Assembly (NCBI GenBank): GCA_045613985.1
Contig: JAZLCA010000070.1
Coordinates: 1 to 16,418 of the forward strand
DNA from: SIG644 sp045613985
GTDB lineage: Bacteria; Bacillota; Clostridia; Oscillospirales; CAG-272
DNA: 16,418 nucleotides
Reading direction: 5' to 3'
Below the pieces are notes generated by a model. The model did not search any database and was not told where the DNA came from. It saw only the letters and a program-made list of their open reading frames with translations. Each line of letters begins with the position of its first letter. Positions within the stretch are counted from its first letter, which is position 1. Shown one piece after another: positions 1 through 6,754 of the stretch. The position numbers and the translations under genes are program-made.

Positions 1-25
1 GGCATTTTTGGTTTTCTAAACCTAT

Positions 26-60
26 GGACAAAAATAGCAAAAAAACTTGTATTTTTGTCC
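26..60. repeat. 11-bp perfect inverted repeat upstream of the element operon
   Basis: GGACAAAAATA at 26-36 is repeated in inverted form as TATTTTTGTCC at 50-60, with a 13-base A-rich spacer. No T tract follows, so it does not look like a terminator. Two perfect palindromes follow before the first gene: CCATATGG at 78-85 and TGTTGCAACA at 125-134. The position upstream of a helicase operon would suit an operator or a replication-origin element. This is inference from symmetry and position only. Confidence 0.5.
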
Positions 61-82
61 CCATGAATTAATAGGTGCCATA

Positions 83-91
83 TGGTATCAT
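83..91 (+). promoter_or_regulatory. Possible extended -10 promoter of the element operon
   Basis: TATCAT at 86-91 matches the -10 consensus at five of six positions and is preceded by TG plus one base (83-85), an extended -10. No recognisable -35 box lies 16 to 18 bases upstream. It would start transcription near 98, just after the inverted repeat at 26-60 and the palindrome at 78-85, which would then be placed to control it. Confidence 0.25.
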
Positions 92-153
92 AAGTGTACA
101 AAATAAGCACAGCAAAATCTTTGCTGTTGCAACAATTTCTAAGGAGGAAAAAT

Positions 154-684
154 ATGATTAAATTAAACGACCTGAAAAATCATTGGATCGAAAAAATGGA
201 GGGAGGTGACGATAAGTATCTGGCCATTGCCCGAACAAGTAACAATGCCTGGCATGTAATTGCCAGCGGAAGAGCCGAATCCATCAAATCGCTTAACATT
301 ATGGTAGATCGAGACGATGGTCAAGGACTCGTCCCTGACTTCGCGTATTCATCCAACTTAAACGAGGGTAAATCCTCAGATCGAATTATCCTGATAAAGA
401 AAGAGAAAAAAATGATCATTTCTGACGAGAATTCATTGATTTATTCTTTTGGTATTAGGGACACCGAGGAGCGTTCTCCTATTAAACGCATGATAATATA
501 TGTTAGAACTGCAAATGTTCATACATTTATCTTTGCTTCTCGCGACGCTGACTCTATCTGCATGTCTTACTCTTTAGCATACGAGGATATGGACGCGATT
601 TCGCATGTCATGGGTGGGCTTTTCCCCGCTTTAAGCAAGGTTTCTGCTAAGGAGGTATCAGCACATGAACAAACGTTGGATTGA
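154..684 (+). CDS. Hypothetical protein of the integrative element, 176 aa
   Basis: I do not recognise this family. The ATG at 154 is chosen because AAGGAGG at 141-147 lies 6 bases upstream; the frame is also open from a GTG at 94, which has no such site. The product is soluble, with no signal peptide or membrane segment. It mixes charged stretches with short hydrophobic strands (for example RIILI and RMIIYV), suggesting a compact alpha/beta fold. No catalytic motif or helix-turn-helix is evident. Its end overlaps the helicase gene by 20 bases, so the two are translationally coupled. That position, first gene before a replicative helicase, suggests a role in replication or its control, but this rests on context only. 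Confidence 0.75.
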   Translation: MIKLNDLKNHWIEKMEGGDDKYLAIARTSNNAWHVIASGRAESIKSLNIMVDRDDGQGLVPDFAYSSNLNEGKSSDRIILIKKEKKMIISDENSLIYSFGIRDTEERSPIKRMIIYVRTANVHTFIFASRDADSICMSYSLAYEDMDAISHVMGGLFPALSKVSAKEVSAHEQTLD

Positions 685-2410
685 GACCGTAGTTAATTGT
701 ACGACGGCGCGCGACCAATTGCTGGGGGACTCACTGAGTCCCCTGGCAGAAAGGGCTAAGCAATGTCAAAAAACTAACAAGAAACTACTTGGTTCTGCAT
801 CCTCTAATGAGAACACGATACCCAAGGTAAGCAAACTGCTCTCCACCTCTTCAATCTCTGGTAGTACAACCAATGGGCAATCTTTTGAAGCAAACGAAAC
901 AACTGAATTTTCGTATGCATCAACAAGTTGGTTATCTAAATCAGCCAAACAAACCGTTTTGGTTCAGAAGAAAAAGGAGAAAAAGAGAGGTGCAAAGAAG
1001 GCGAAAAAGAAAAGACGAGCCTTGGAATCACTCAGTGATGTCCTTCTTGAGTCCGATAATAAAACCGGCAATCTCATGGCAGAATTGATCAAGCATTCGG
1101 ACGACATGGTCCTGGTGGAAGACGAGCTTTGGGTATACCGAGAAGAAACTGGCGCATATCATCTATACACATGTGCAGATGTTTCTAAAGCCATTCGCTC
1201 TGCTCTCCCCTACGAGGATCAATTAAAAATTTCGTCCCGGGAGTATAAAGAAAGCTACGAGCAATTGCGTATCTCAGACGAGCTGGTTCACAAGGACGGA
1301 TTTTGTGAAAACATCCCTTATGTGAATTGCCTCAACGGAGTTATTGCTGTCAGCTCGGGCAAATTGTTGGAGCATTCTCCCAGCTACTATTTCCGGCATT
1401 GTATCCAAGCAGAATATAAACCTGGGACCCACTGCCCAAAGTTTATAGAGTATGTCAACTATATCACCGGAGGAGACAAGGGCTTGATCCGATTGCTGCG
1501 AGTTATGCTAGGCTATATATTTTCTCACTACAATAATGGGAAAGTAGCATTCCTTCTTTTCGCGGCACCACATACTGGCAAATCAGTTCTATGTAATTTG
1601 ATTGGTCACATCCTTGGAAAGGAATACGTAGCACATATAGACCTCAGCATGCTCCAAAAACAGGAATATGTCGCTGCACTGACAGGGAAGATGTTAAACA
1701 TTGCGCCAGATCTAAAAAACGAGATGCTGAAAGATGTTGGCTTCTTCAAGTCCCTGGTTTCTCACGTTGATATGATCTCCGCTCGATCCCTATATAGTAA
1801 TCCAAGAGAGATCCAGTGCGGAACTAAGATGTTATTCTCATCCAATCACTTTCTGGCTTTTGACAGCTCATTGGGTGTGTATGATATTGAAGCAGTTTTT
1901 AACCGTCTTATCTACTTTCCTTTCCAAAACAAGCCAATCACGGATGCCCAAAACAACAAGCATCTGGCAGAGGAGCTTTTGGAGGAACGCGATGCTATTT
2001 TTACCTGGGGGATAAAAGGGCTCAAAGATTACATCGATAACAACGAGTGTTTTCCGGAAGCCGATTTATCTATCAAGGTAAAAAATCAAAATATGGCACA
2101 GTATTGTCCAGAGAAAGTATTCTTTCAAGCCTGTGTAAAAAGAAAGGAAGGAGAAATCTACGAATCCTCTTCTGCACTTAAAGAAGCTTATGCCGATTTT
2201 TGCAGGAAATACGATGTAAAGGTCAAAACAAACTTAGCCACTTATCTGGAAGAGCATGAGCACTTGCAGAAAGTAAAAAAGCGAATCGACTCACACGGCA
2301 CACCCACAAATGAGGGAAATCCCATTTATGCCTATAAGGGTATTCGCTTACGAAAACGATATAGAAGTCAAACCGTAGAAGAATCTATTTATCAGGAGGA
2401 AACCCTATGA
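665..2410 (+). CDS. SF3 (D5/P4-type) replicative DNA helicase of the element
   Basis: This 581-residue protein has the core of a phage/plasmid superfamily 3 helicase, which unwinds DNA at the element's origin using ATP. The Walker A motif APHTGKS is at residues 301-307. A Walker B-like segment is near 343-350, the motif C asparagine is in FSSN (391-394), and a likely arginine finger is in FNRL (412-415). Residues 145-250 resemble the D5 N-terminal region that precedes the ATPase. The first 120 residues are low-complexity and end in a very basic tract (102-118). No archaeo-eukaryotic primase domain is visible, so it is probably helicase only. AAGGAGG at 649-655 fixes the start. It overlaps the genes on both sides (20 and 4 bases). 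Confidence 0.85.
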   Translation: MNKRWIETVVNCTTARDQLLGDSLSPLAERAKQCQKTNKKLLGSASSNENTIPKVSKLLSTSSISGSTTNGQSFEANETTEFSYASTSWLSKSAKQTVLVQKKKEKKRGAKKAKKKRRALESLSDVLLESDNKTGNLMAELIKHSDDMVLVEDELWVYREETGAYHLYTCADVSKAIRSALPYEDQLKISSREYKESYEQLRISDELVHKDGFCENIPYVNCLNGVIAVSSGKLLEHSPSYYFRHCIQAEYKPGTHCPKFIEYVNYITGGDKGLIRLLRVMLGYIFSHYNNGKVAFLLFAAPHTGKSVLCNLIGHILGKEYVAHIDLSMLQKQEYVAALTGKMLNIAPDLKNEMLKDVGFFKSLVSHVDMISARSLYSNPREIQCGTKMLFSSNHFLAFDSSLGVYDIEAVFNRLIYFPFQNKPITDAQNNKHLAEELLEERDAIFTWGIKGLKDYIDNNECFPEADLSIKVKNQNMAQYCPEKVFFQACVKRKEGEIYESSSALKEAYADFCRKYDVKVKTNLATYLEEHEHLQKVKKRIDSHGTPTNEGNPIYAYKGIRLRKRYRSQTVEESIYQEETL

Positions 2411-2610
2411 TCAATGAAGAACACGTCCCCATCCACCTCAAAATGACGCTCACCGCTCGTGAGGCCGCGGCATACAGTAACATAGGCATCAACAAGATTG
2501 ACGCCCTGCTCCGCGCCCCCAATTGCCCATTCGTGCTGTTTGTAGGCTCGAAGAAACTCGTAAAGCGGCAGGAGTTTGAGGATTATATTCGAAAAGAGTT
2601 AATTATTTAA
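2407..2610 (+). CDS. xis: Excisionase (Tn916 Xis-type winged-helix protein)
   Basis: This 67-residue protein has the pattern of Tn916-family excisionases: an N-terminal P-I-H segment, then TLTAREAAAYSNIGINKID as the recognition-helix region (14-32). A short beta wing follows, ending in KKLVKRQEFEDYI (49-61). Such proteins bind near the element ends, bend DNA and direct the integrase towards excision. The start overlaps the helicase stop as ATGA (2407-2410), and AGGAGG at 2394-2399 is the ribosome binding site. It is the last gene of the upstream operon, because a terminator follows 22 bases after its stop. Excision and replication functions would therefore be expressed together and apart from the integrase. 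Confidence 0.85.
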   Translation: MINEEHVPIHLKMTLTAREAAAYSNIGINKIDALLRAPNCPFVLFVGSKKLVKRQEFEDYIRKELII

Positions 2611-2621
2611 CCTTTTCCCCC

Positions 2622-2650
2622 TTGAAAAATCGGAGCCAATGTGATATAAT
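2622..2650 (+). promoter_or_regulatory. Strong promoter of the integrase gene
   Basis: The -35 box TTGAAA (2622-2627) and -10 box TATAAT (2645-2650) are separated by exactly 17 bases, and TG at 2642-2643 makes an extended -10. Predicted initiation at about 2654-2657 lies in the loop of the terminator hairpin at 2633-2668. The integrase transcript therefore lacks the left arm and cannot form the terminator. The leader to the int ATG is about 42 bases. Confidence 0.85.
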
Positions 2651-2674
2651 ACGATGTTGCATTGGCTCTTTTTT
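2633..2674 (+). terminator. Rho-independent terminator of the orf-helicase-xis operon, overlapping Pint
   Basis: GAGCCAATG (2633-2641) pairs perfectly with CATTGGCTC (2660-2668), giving a 9-bp stem with an 18-base loop, followed at once by six T (2669-2674). It lies 22 bases after the xis stop. The -10 box of the integrase promoter is inside the loop, so only transcripts arriving from upstream contain both arms. Confidence 0.8.
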
Positions 2675-2697
2675 CGGCAGAGAAAGGAGTTAATATT

Positions 2698-3921
2698 ATG
2701 GGAAAGAATTTAAAAGGCAAAGAAATCGGTAAAGGACTTTGTCAGCGAAAACAGGATGGTCTGTTCGTCGCACGTTTTGTGAACCGATATGGCAAACGCG
2801 TCGAGCGGAGCTTCCCTACACTGCCGCAAGCTCGGAACTGGCTGGATGAAGCCCGATATGCGGACAAGCATTCCGAAGCAGGTGGACTTATTCCGTCAGA
2901 AATGACCGTGGATGAGTGGTTCAATTTTTGGATAAAAAATATCGTTGGGGATTTAGCCCCCAACACTTTGCGCAATTACCGCGAACGGTATATCCGAAAC
3001 ATCAAGCCGGTGGTTGGCCATCTGAAACTACAGGAGGTTAAGCCGCTCCATTGCAAGTTAGTGTTTAACAACATGAATGCTGACTATGCCGGTTCCACGA
3101 TACGCCAGACCTATATTACCATGGGAACTATGCTGAAATCAGCCAAAATGAATGACCTGATTACAAAGCATCCCATGGATGGCGTGCGATATACCAAGCC
3201 GGTGCGCGCGGCCAGCGACATCAAATTTCTCACAGTGGAAGAACAGGAAAAGTTCATGGAAGTCGCCAAGCGATCTCACAACTATTACCAGTATGCGTTA
3301 ATCCTCGAAACAGGGTTACGCACCGGTGAGTTAATCGGACTGACTTGGGATGCGATCGATTGGAATAAACGAACGCTGACAGTCAACAAGACGCTAGAGT
3401 ACCGCCACAAGCAAGGTGTCTGGCGTGCAGGGCCGCCCAAAACCGTACAAAGTTATCGAACCATTCCGCTCACGCAACGAGCGTACTCTATTCTTGAGAT
3501 GATCGCCGCTCGCGCTGATGAGCGAAAAGAATCCGAGAAGCTTGCTACGCAAACGTTGGAGTACATGGATCGTCGTACCGGACAGCTTGCCACGCTGCAG
3601 ATGCGTGATCTCGTCTTTCTAAACTATCGGACAGGTCTTCCTGCCAAAAACAGTTCGTACGACACACATCTGTATAAGCTATGTGATGAAGCAGGGATAA
3701 AACGTTTTTCCATGCATGTTCTTCGTCATACATATGCGACGAGGGCGATCGAGCGGGGAATGCAGCCAAAGATACTGCAACAGTTGCTTGGACATGCGAG
3801 TATTCAGACCACAATGGATCGATACGTCCATGTAACTGATGACTCTTTGGCACAGGCGATCCGCCAATTCGAGGGCTCTGCTCCATCAAATTTGGTGGAG
3901 TTTGGACAGAAGATCTCATGA
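2698..3921 (+). CDS. int: Tyrosine recombinase (Tn916-type integrase), 407 aa
   Basis: This site-specific recombinase integrates and excises the element. Residues about 13-60 form an arm-type DNA-binding region. Residues about 68-165 are the SAM-like core-binding domain (VDEWFNFWI onward). The catalytic domain has R208 (ETGLRTGE), probable K248 (PPKT), H340 and R343 (HVLRH), H366 (LLGH) and the nucleophile Y376 (MDRYVH), so the active site is complete. The ATG at 2698 is chosen over an upstream in-frame start at 2662 because AAAGGAG at 2683-2689 lies 8 bases before it, and because 2662 is inside the terminator stem. It has its own promoter. Repeats of TGGTGGAGT begin in its last codons. No terminator follows before ychF. 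Confidence 0.95.
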   Translation: MGKNLKGKEIGKGLCQRKQDGLFVARFVNRYGKRVERSFPTLPQARNWLDEARYADKHSEAGGLIPSEMTVDEWFNFWIKNIVGDLAPNTLRNYRERYIRNIKPVVGHLKLQEVKPLHCKLVFNNMNADYAGSTIRQTYITMGTMLKSAKMNDLITKHPMDGVRYTKPVRAASDIKFLTVEEQEKFMEVAKRSHNYYQYALILETGLRTGELIGLTWDAIDWNKRTLTVNKTLEYRHKQGVWRAGPPKTVQSYRTIPLTQRAYSILEMIAARADERKESEKLATQTLEYMDRRTGQLATLQMRDLVFLNYRTGLPAKNSSYDTHLYKLCDEAGIKRFSMHVLRHTYATRAIERGMQPKILQQLLGHASIQTTMDRYVHVTDDSLAQAIRQFEGSAPSNLVEFGQKIS

Positions 3922-3996
3922 GTTTGGTGGAGTAAAAAATGAAGATAGAATTAAAAATGGCATTTGGTATTCGAAATGGTGGAGTAATGGTGGAGT
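3893..3996. repeat. Four direct repeats of TGGTGGAGT, candidate integrase arm sites
   Basis: TGGTGGAGT occurs at 3893-3901, 3925-3933, 3977-3985 and 3988-3996. The first two extend to TTTGGTGGAGT, and the last two are followed by AA. The first copy also forms a near-perfect inverted repeat with CTCCATCAAA at 3881-3890 (one mismatch in 10). Tn916-type integrases bind short direct repeats near the element ends through their N-terminal domain, so these are plausible arm-type sites. That function is inferred from position. Confidence 0.6.
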
Positions 3997-4049
3997 AACC
4001 GCTGTTTCGGAACCGAAAAACCCTTGAAAATAAAGGAGATTTAGAAAAA
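3922..4049. other. Element right end and ychF leader
   Basis: These 128 bases lie between the int and ychF coding regions. Besides the TGGTGGAGT repeats there is an inverted repeat TTTCGG/CCGAAA at 4005-4018 with a 2-base spacer and no T run. It may be part of the recombination core or a host leader remnant. The ychF ribosome binding site AAAGGAG is at 4032-4038. No terminator and no well-spaced promoter are seen, so ychF may depend on transcription coming out of int. Confidence 0.45.
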
Positions 4050-5144
4050 ATGAAATTAGGTATCGTCGGCCTTCGCAACGTAGGCAAAAGTACATTGTTC
4101 AACGCGCTGACGGGCGCGGGCGCAGAGAGCGCAAACTACCCGTTCTGCACCATTGATCCCAACGTGGGTATCGTGGCTGTCCCCGATTCCCGCCTGGATT
4201 ATCTGACTAAAATGCACTCTCCCAAGAAGACCACCCCTGCCATCATTGAATTCGTTGATATCGCGGGCCTTGTCCGCGGTGCGGCACAGGGTGAGGGTCT
4301 GGGCAATAAATTCCTTTCTCACATTCGTGAGGTAGACGCGATTTTGCACGTTGTCCGTTGCTTTGAGGATGAAAATATCATTCACGTCGACGGTGCGATC
4401 GATCCCATGCGCGATTTGGAAACCATCAACATGGAGCTGATCTTCTCGGATATGGAAATGCTGGAGCGCCGCATTGAGCGTGCCAACAAGGCCCTCAAAT
4501 CCGATAAAAGTGTGGCTCCTTCCATTGAGGTATTTAAGCGCGTGTACGATGCACTGGCCGAGGGTAAGTGCGCCCGCACGGTCGATTTGAGCGAGGACGA
4601 GCTGGCATGGTTCAACGACACCCCCCTGCTCACCATGAAGCCCGTTATTTACGTTGCCAACGTCAGCGAGGACGAGGCTGCAAGTGAGCCTGTCGACAAC
4701 GTCGGCTATCAGAAGCTTAAGGCCTTTGCTGCCGAGGAAAACGCGCAAGTTATGCCCGTTTGTGCTGGCATTGAAGCCGAAATTTCCGAGCTTCCTCCCG
4801 AGGAGAAGGCCATGTTCCTGGAAGAAATGGGCATTACCGAGAGCGGTCTTGACCGTTTGATTAAGGCAAGCTACACTTTGCTTGGTTTGATCTCCTTCCT
4901 GACCGCCGGTCCTGACGAGGTTCGTGCATGGACCATCATCCGCGGTACCAAGGCCCCCCGTGCGGCGGGTAAAATCCACTCCGACTTTGAGAGAGGCTTT
5001 ATTCGCGCCGAGGTTGTTGCCTTTGACGATTTGGAAAAGCACGGAAGCATGGCCGCCGTCCGCGAAGCCGGCCGCTATCGCTCCGAGGGTAAGGAATACG
5101 TCATGCAGGACGGCGATATCGTACAGTTCCTGTTCAACGTATAA
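4050..5144 (+). CDS. ychF: Ribosome-binding ATPase YchF (Obg-like, OLA1 family)
   Basis: This 364-residue cytosolic P-loop protein has the family's usual length and layout. G1 is GLRNVGKST (7-15). G3 is DIAG at 70-73, followed by the Obg-type glycine-rich LVRGAAQGEGLGN. The base-recognition motif is NVSE (204-207) in place of NKxD, the feature that makes this family prefer ATP over GTP. The TGS domain fills the C-terminus (from about 280 to the end, AWTIIRGTKAP and GDIVQFLFNV). The family binds the 70S ribosome and is linked to stress responses. The RBS AAAGGAG (4032-4038) supports the start. It heads a tight operon with trmB 14 bases downstream. The integrative element lies directly upstream. 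Confidence 0.97.
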   Translation: MKLGIVGLRNVGKSTLFNALTGAGAESANYPFCTIDPNVGIVAVPDSRLDYLTKMHSPKKTTPAIIEFVDIAGLVRGAAQGEGLGNKFLSHIREVDAILHVVRCFEDENIIHVDGAIDPMRDLETINMELIFSDMEMLERRIERANKALKSDKSVAPSIEVFKRVYDALAEGKCARTVDLSEDELAWFNDTPLLTMKPVIYVANVSEDEAASEPVDNVGYQKLKAFAAEENAQVMPVCAGIEAEISELPPEEKAMFLEEMGITESGLDRLIKASYTLLGLISFLTAGPDEVRAWTIIRGTKAPRAAGKIHSDFERGFIRAEVVAFDDLEKHGSMAAVREAGRYRSEGKEYVMQDGDIVQFLFNV

Positions 5145-5158
5145 TTGGAGGTCGCATC

Positions 5159-5806
5159 ATGAGAATGCGTAGAAAAAAGCACGGCAGCGAGCGAATCGCC
5201 GCCTGTGCTTCCCTTTTGATCCCCCTGCCCGAGAGCGTACTTGAAAATCCCGGTTCCTATTTCCCTGTCGATCGCCCCATCCACTTGGAGATCGGGTGCG
5301 GTAAGGGCGCGTTTGCCTGCGGTATGGCAGCCTCCCATCACGACGTCAATTTTATCGCCATGGAGCGTGTTCCCGACGTGGCCTGCCTGGCGCTGGAAAA
5401 AGCAAAATCCCGCGAGGAAGAACGTCCTGACAATCTTCGTTTTCTGATCGGTGACGCACGGGGACTGACCGAAATGTTCCCTCCCAAGACGTTCGATTGC
5501 ATTTACTTAAACTTTAGCGATCCCTGGCCCAAGTCGGGCTACCACAAGCGCAGACTGACCTACCGCGCATTCCTTGAGCAGTACCGTGTTTTACTCAAGG
5601 ATGGCGGCGTGTTGCGCTTCAAGACGGACAATGCCGATCTGTTCGCCTTTTCGCTGGAGGAGTTTGCCGCGGCCAATTTGACGGTGGAATGGTATACCGA
5701 TGACCTGCACAACTCTCCCCACAACGAAGGCAACGTTATGACCGAATACGAAAGCAACTTCACCGCGAAGGGTATGCCCATTCACGCAGCACTTGTGCGC
5801 TTCTGA
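5159..5806 (+). CDS. trmB: tRNA (guanine-N7-)-methyltransferase TrmB
   Basis: TrmB methylates G46 in the variable loop of tRNA using S-adenosylmethionine. At 215 residues it is family-sized and the Rossmann methyltransferase motifs are in order. They are EIGCGKG (44-50) for SAM binding, the acidic E69 after strand 2, GDAR (98-101) and NFSDPWPK (118-125), the family hallmark. KTDN (155-158) and TEYE (195-198) near the C-terminus bind tRNA or complete the active site. The ATG at 5159 has TTGGAGG at 5145-5151; an in-frame ATG at 5165 is possible but worse spaced. It lies between ychF (14-base gap) and truB (22-base gap), so it belongs to the translation-related operon. Confidence 0.96.
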   Translation: MRMRRKKHGSERIAACASLLIPLPESVLENPGSYFPVDRPIHLEIGCGKGAFACGMAASHHDVNFIAMERVPDVACLALEKAKSREEERPDNLRFLIGDARGLTEMFPPKTFDCIYLNFSDPWPKSGYHKRRLTYRAFLEQYRVLLKDGGVLRFKTDNADLFAFSLEEFAAANLTVEWYTDDLHNSPHNEGNVMTEYESNFTAKGMPIHAALVRF

Positions 5807-5828
5807 TTTTCCAAGAAAGGAGACCGAT

Positions 5829-6746
5829 ATGTCTGTGCCAACACTCACGCCCGACGGCGTATTGATCGTAAATAAGCACGCCGGCGTGACCTCGCATGAC
5901 ATCGTCGGTATGATCCGCCGTTTGTTCGGCACCCGAGCCGTGGGCCATGCAGGAACGCTCGACCCTATGGCAACGGGCGTGCTGGTCGTTTTGCTTGGCC
6001 GTGCTGCCAAGGCGACCGAATACCTCAGCGGCGGCGATAAACGCTATATTGCCACTCTTCGTCTGGGCTTGACCACAGACACCCAGGATACCACGGGAAC
6101 GGTGCTGACCACCTCTGAAAACATTCCGTCCAAAGAACAGGTGCAAGCCATCCTTTCTGATTTCCGCGGTGAGATCCTGCAGATGCCCCCCATGTACAGT
6201 GCCCTTAAGGTCGGAGGGCAAAAGCTGGTCGATCTGGCTCGTCAAGGTGTAACGGTGGAACGAAAGGCACGCCCTGTGACCGTTCACAGCCTGACCGCCA
6301 CTCCGACTGACATTCCCACCGACTACAAGCTGGACGTATGCTGCTCGGGCGGCACTTACATCCGCACGCTGTGCGAAGATATTGGGCAAGCCTTGGGCTG
6401 TGGCGGCGCAATGGCCTCCCTTTGCCGTGCCGAAGCCTGCGGCTTTTCGCTCGCTGACAGCGTGACGATTGCCGAGCTTGAGGGTATGGATCGGGACGCT
6501 CGTCTTGCCCTTCTTCGCCCAACAGAATCGCTGTTTTCTCATCTTCCCTCGCTAACGCTTCTCTCCTTTTACGATCGCTTGATCTGCAACGGCTGTGCGG
6601 TGGCGCTGTCCAAATTGCGCACCGCCTTTCCCCTCGGCACAAGGGTTCGTCTGTATCACCCGAACGGACAGTTTTTCGCGTTGGGAGAGGTCGTAGCGAC
6701 CGACGAAGGACTCGCGATCAAATCCATCAAAACTTTTGTACTGTGA
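5829..6746 (+). CDS. truB: tRNA pseudouridine(55) synthase TruB
   Basis: TruB isomerises U55 in the T loop of tRNA and acts as a tRNA folding chaperone. The product is 305 residues. The catalytic aspartate is D45 in GTLDPMATG (43-51). Other family signatures follow: KRYIATLRLG, the QMPPMYSALK loop, GTYIRTLCEDIG, and a C-terminal PUA-like region ending at the stop. The ATG at 5829 is preferred because AGAAAGGAG (5814-5822) lies 6 bases upstream; the frame is open from 5793, inside trmB, without such a site. The stop overlaps the upstream region of the next gene, whose start is 9 bases later, so the two are probably coupled. Confidence 0.96.
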   Translation: MSVPTLTPDGVLIVNKHAGVTSHDIVGMIRRLFGTRAVGHAGTLDPMATGVLVVLLGRAAKATEYLSGGDKRYIATLRLGLTTDTQDTTGTVLTTSENIPSKEQVQAILSDFRGEILQMPPMYSALKVGGQKLVDLARQGVTVERKARPVTVHSLTATPTDIPTDYKLDVCCSGGTYIRTLCEDIGQALGCGGAMASLCRAEACGFSLADSVTIAELEGMDRDARLALLRPTESLFSHLPSLTLLSFYDRLICNGCAVALSKLRTAFPLGTRVRLYHPNGQFFALGEVVATDEGLAIKSIKTFVL

Positions 6747-6754
6747 GGTTTTCC

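Larger units (their letters stand above)
1..4000. mobile_element. Small integrative element, right part (left end outside window)
   Basis: Three genes define the element: an SF3 replicative helicase, a Tn916-type excisionase and a tyrosine integrase, preceded by one unknown gene. The integrase is the last gene and lies next to the host ychF operon, the usual layout for such elements. The DNA to about 2400 is more AT-rich than the host genes after 4050. No relaxase, type IV secretion, capsid, terminase or resistance gene is present, so nothing here suggests self-transfer. With its own helicase it could replicate after excision, as satellite-like or mobilizable elements do; that is inference. 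The right end is placed near 4000 from the last TGGTGGAGT repeat and the ychF leader, but no att core repeat could be identified because the left junction is not in the window. Confidence 0.75.

Noticed and set aside
3893..3996. CRISPR array from the repeated TGGTGGAGT
   Set aside because: The unit is 9 bases with unequal short spacing (32, 52 and 11 bases), with no spacer-repeat structure and no cas genes.
1..4049. att direct repeat between the left region (GGCATTTTTGG at 1) and the right flank (GGCATTTGG at 3959)
   Set aside because: The match is short and imperfect, and the left copy lies before element genes with no visible junction. It is not enough to call attachment sites.
3922..4049. 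tRNA gene as integration target beside int
   Set aside because: No cloverleaf-like sequence or T-loop consensus is present; the neighbour is the ychF leader.
4056..5042. 328-codon open frame opposite ychF
   Set aside because: It lies fully antisense to a certain gene, has no ribosome binding site and its translation shows no family signature. It results from codon bias.
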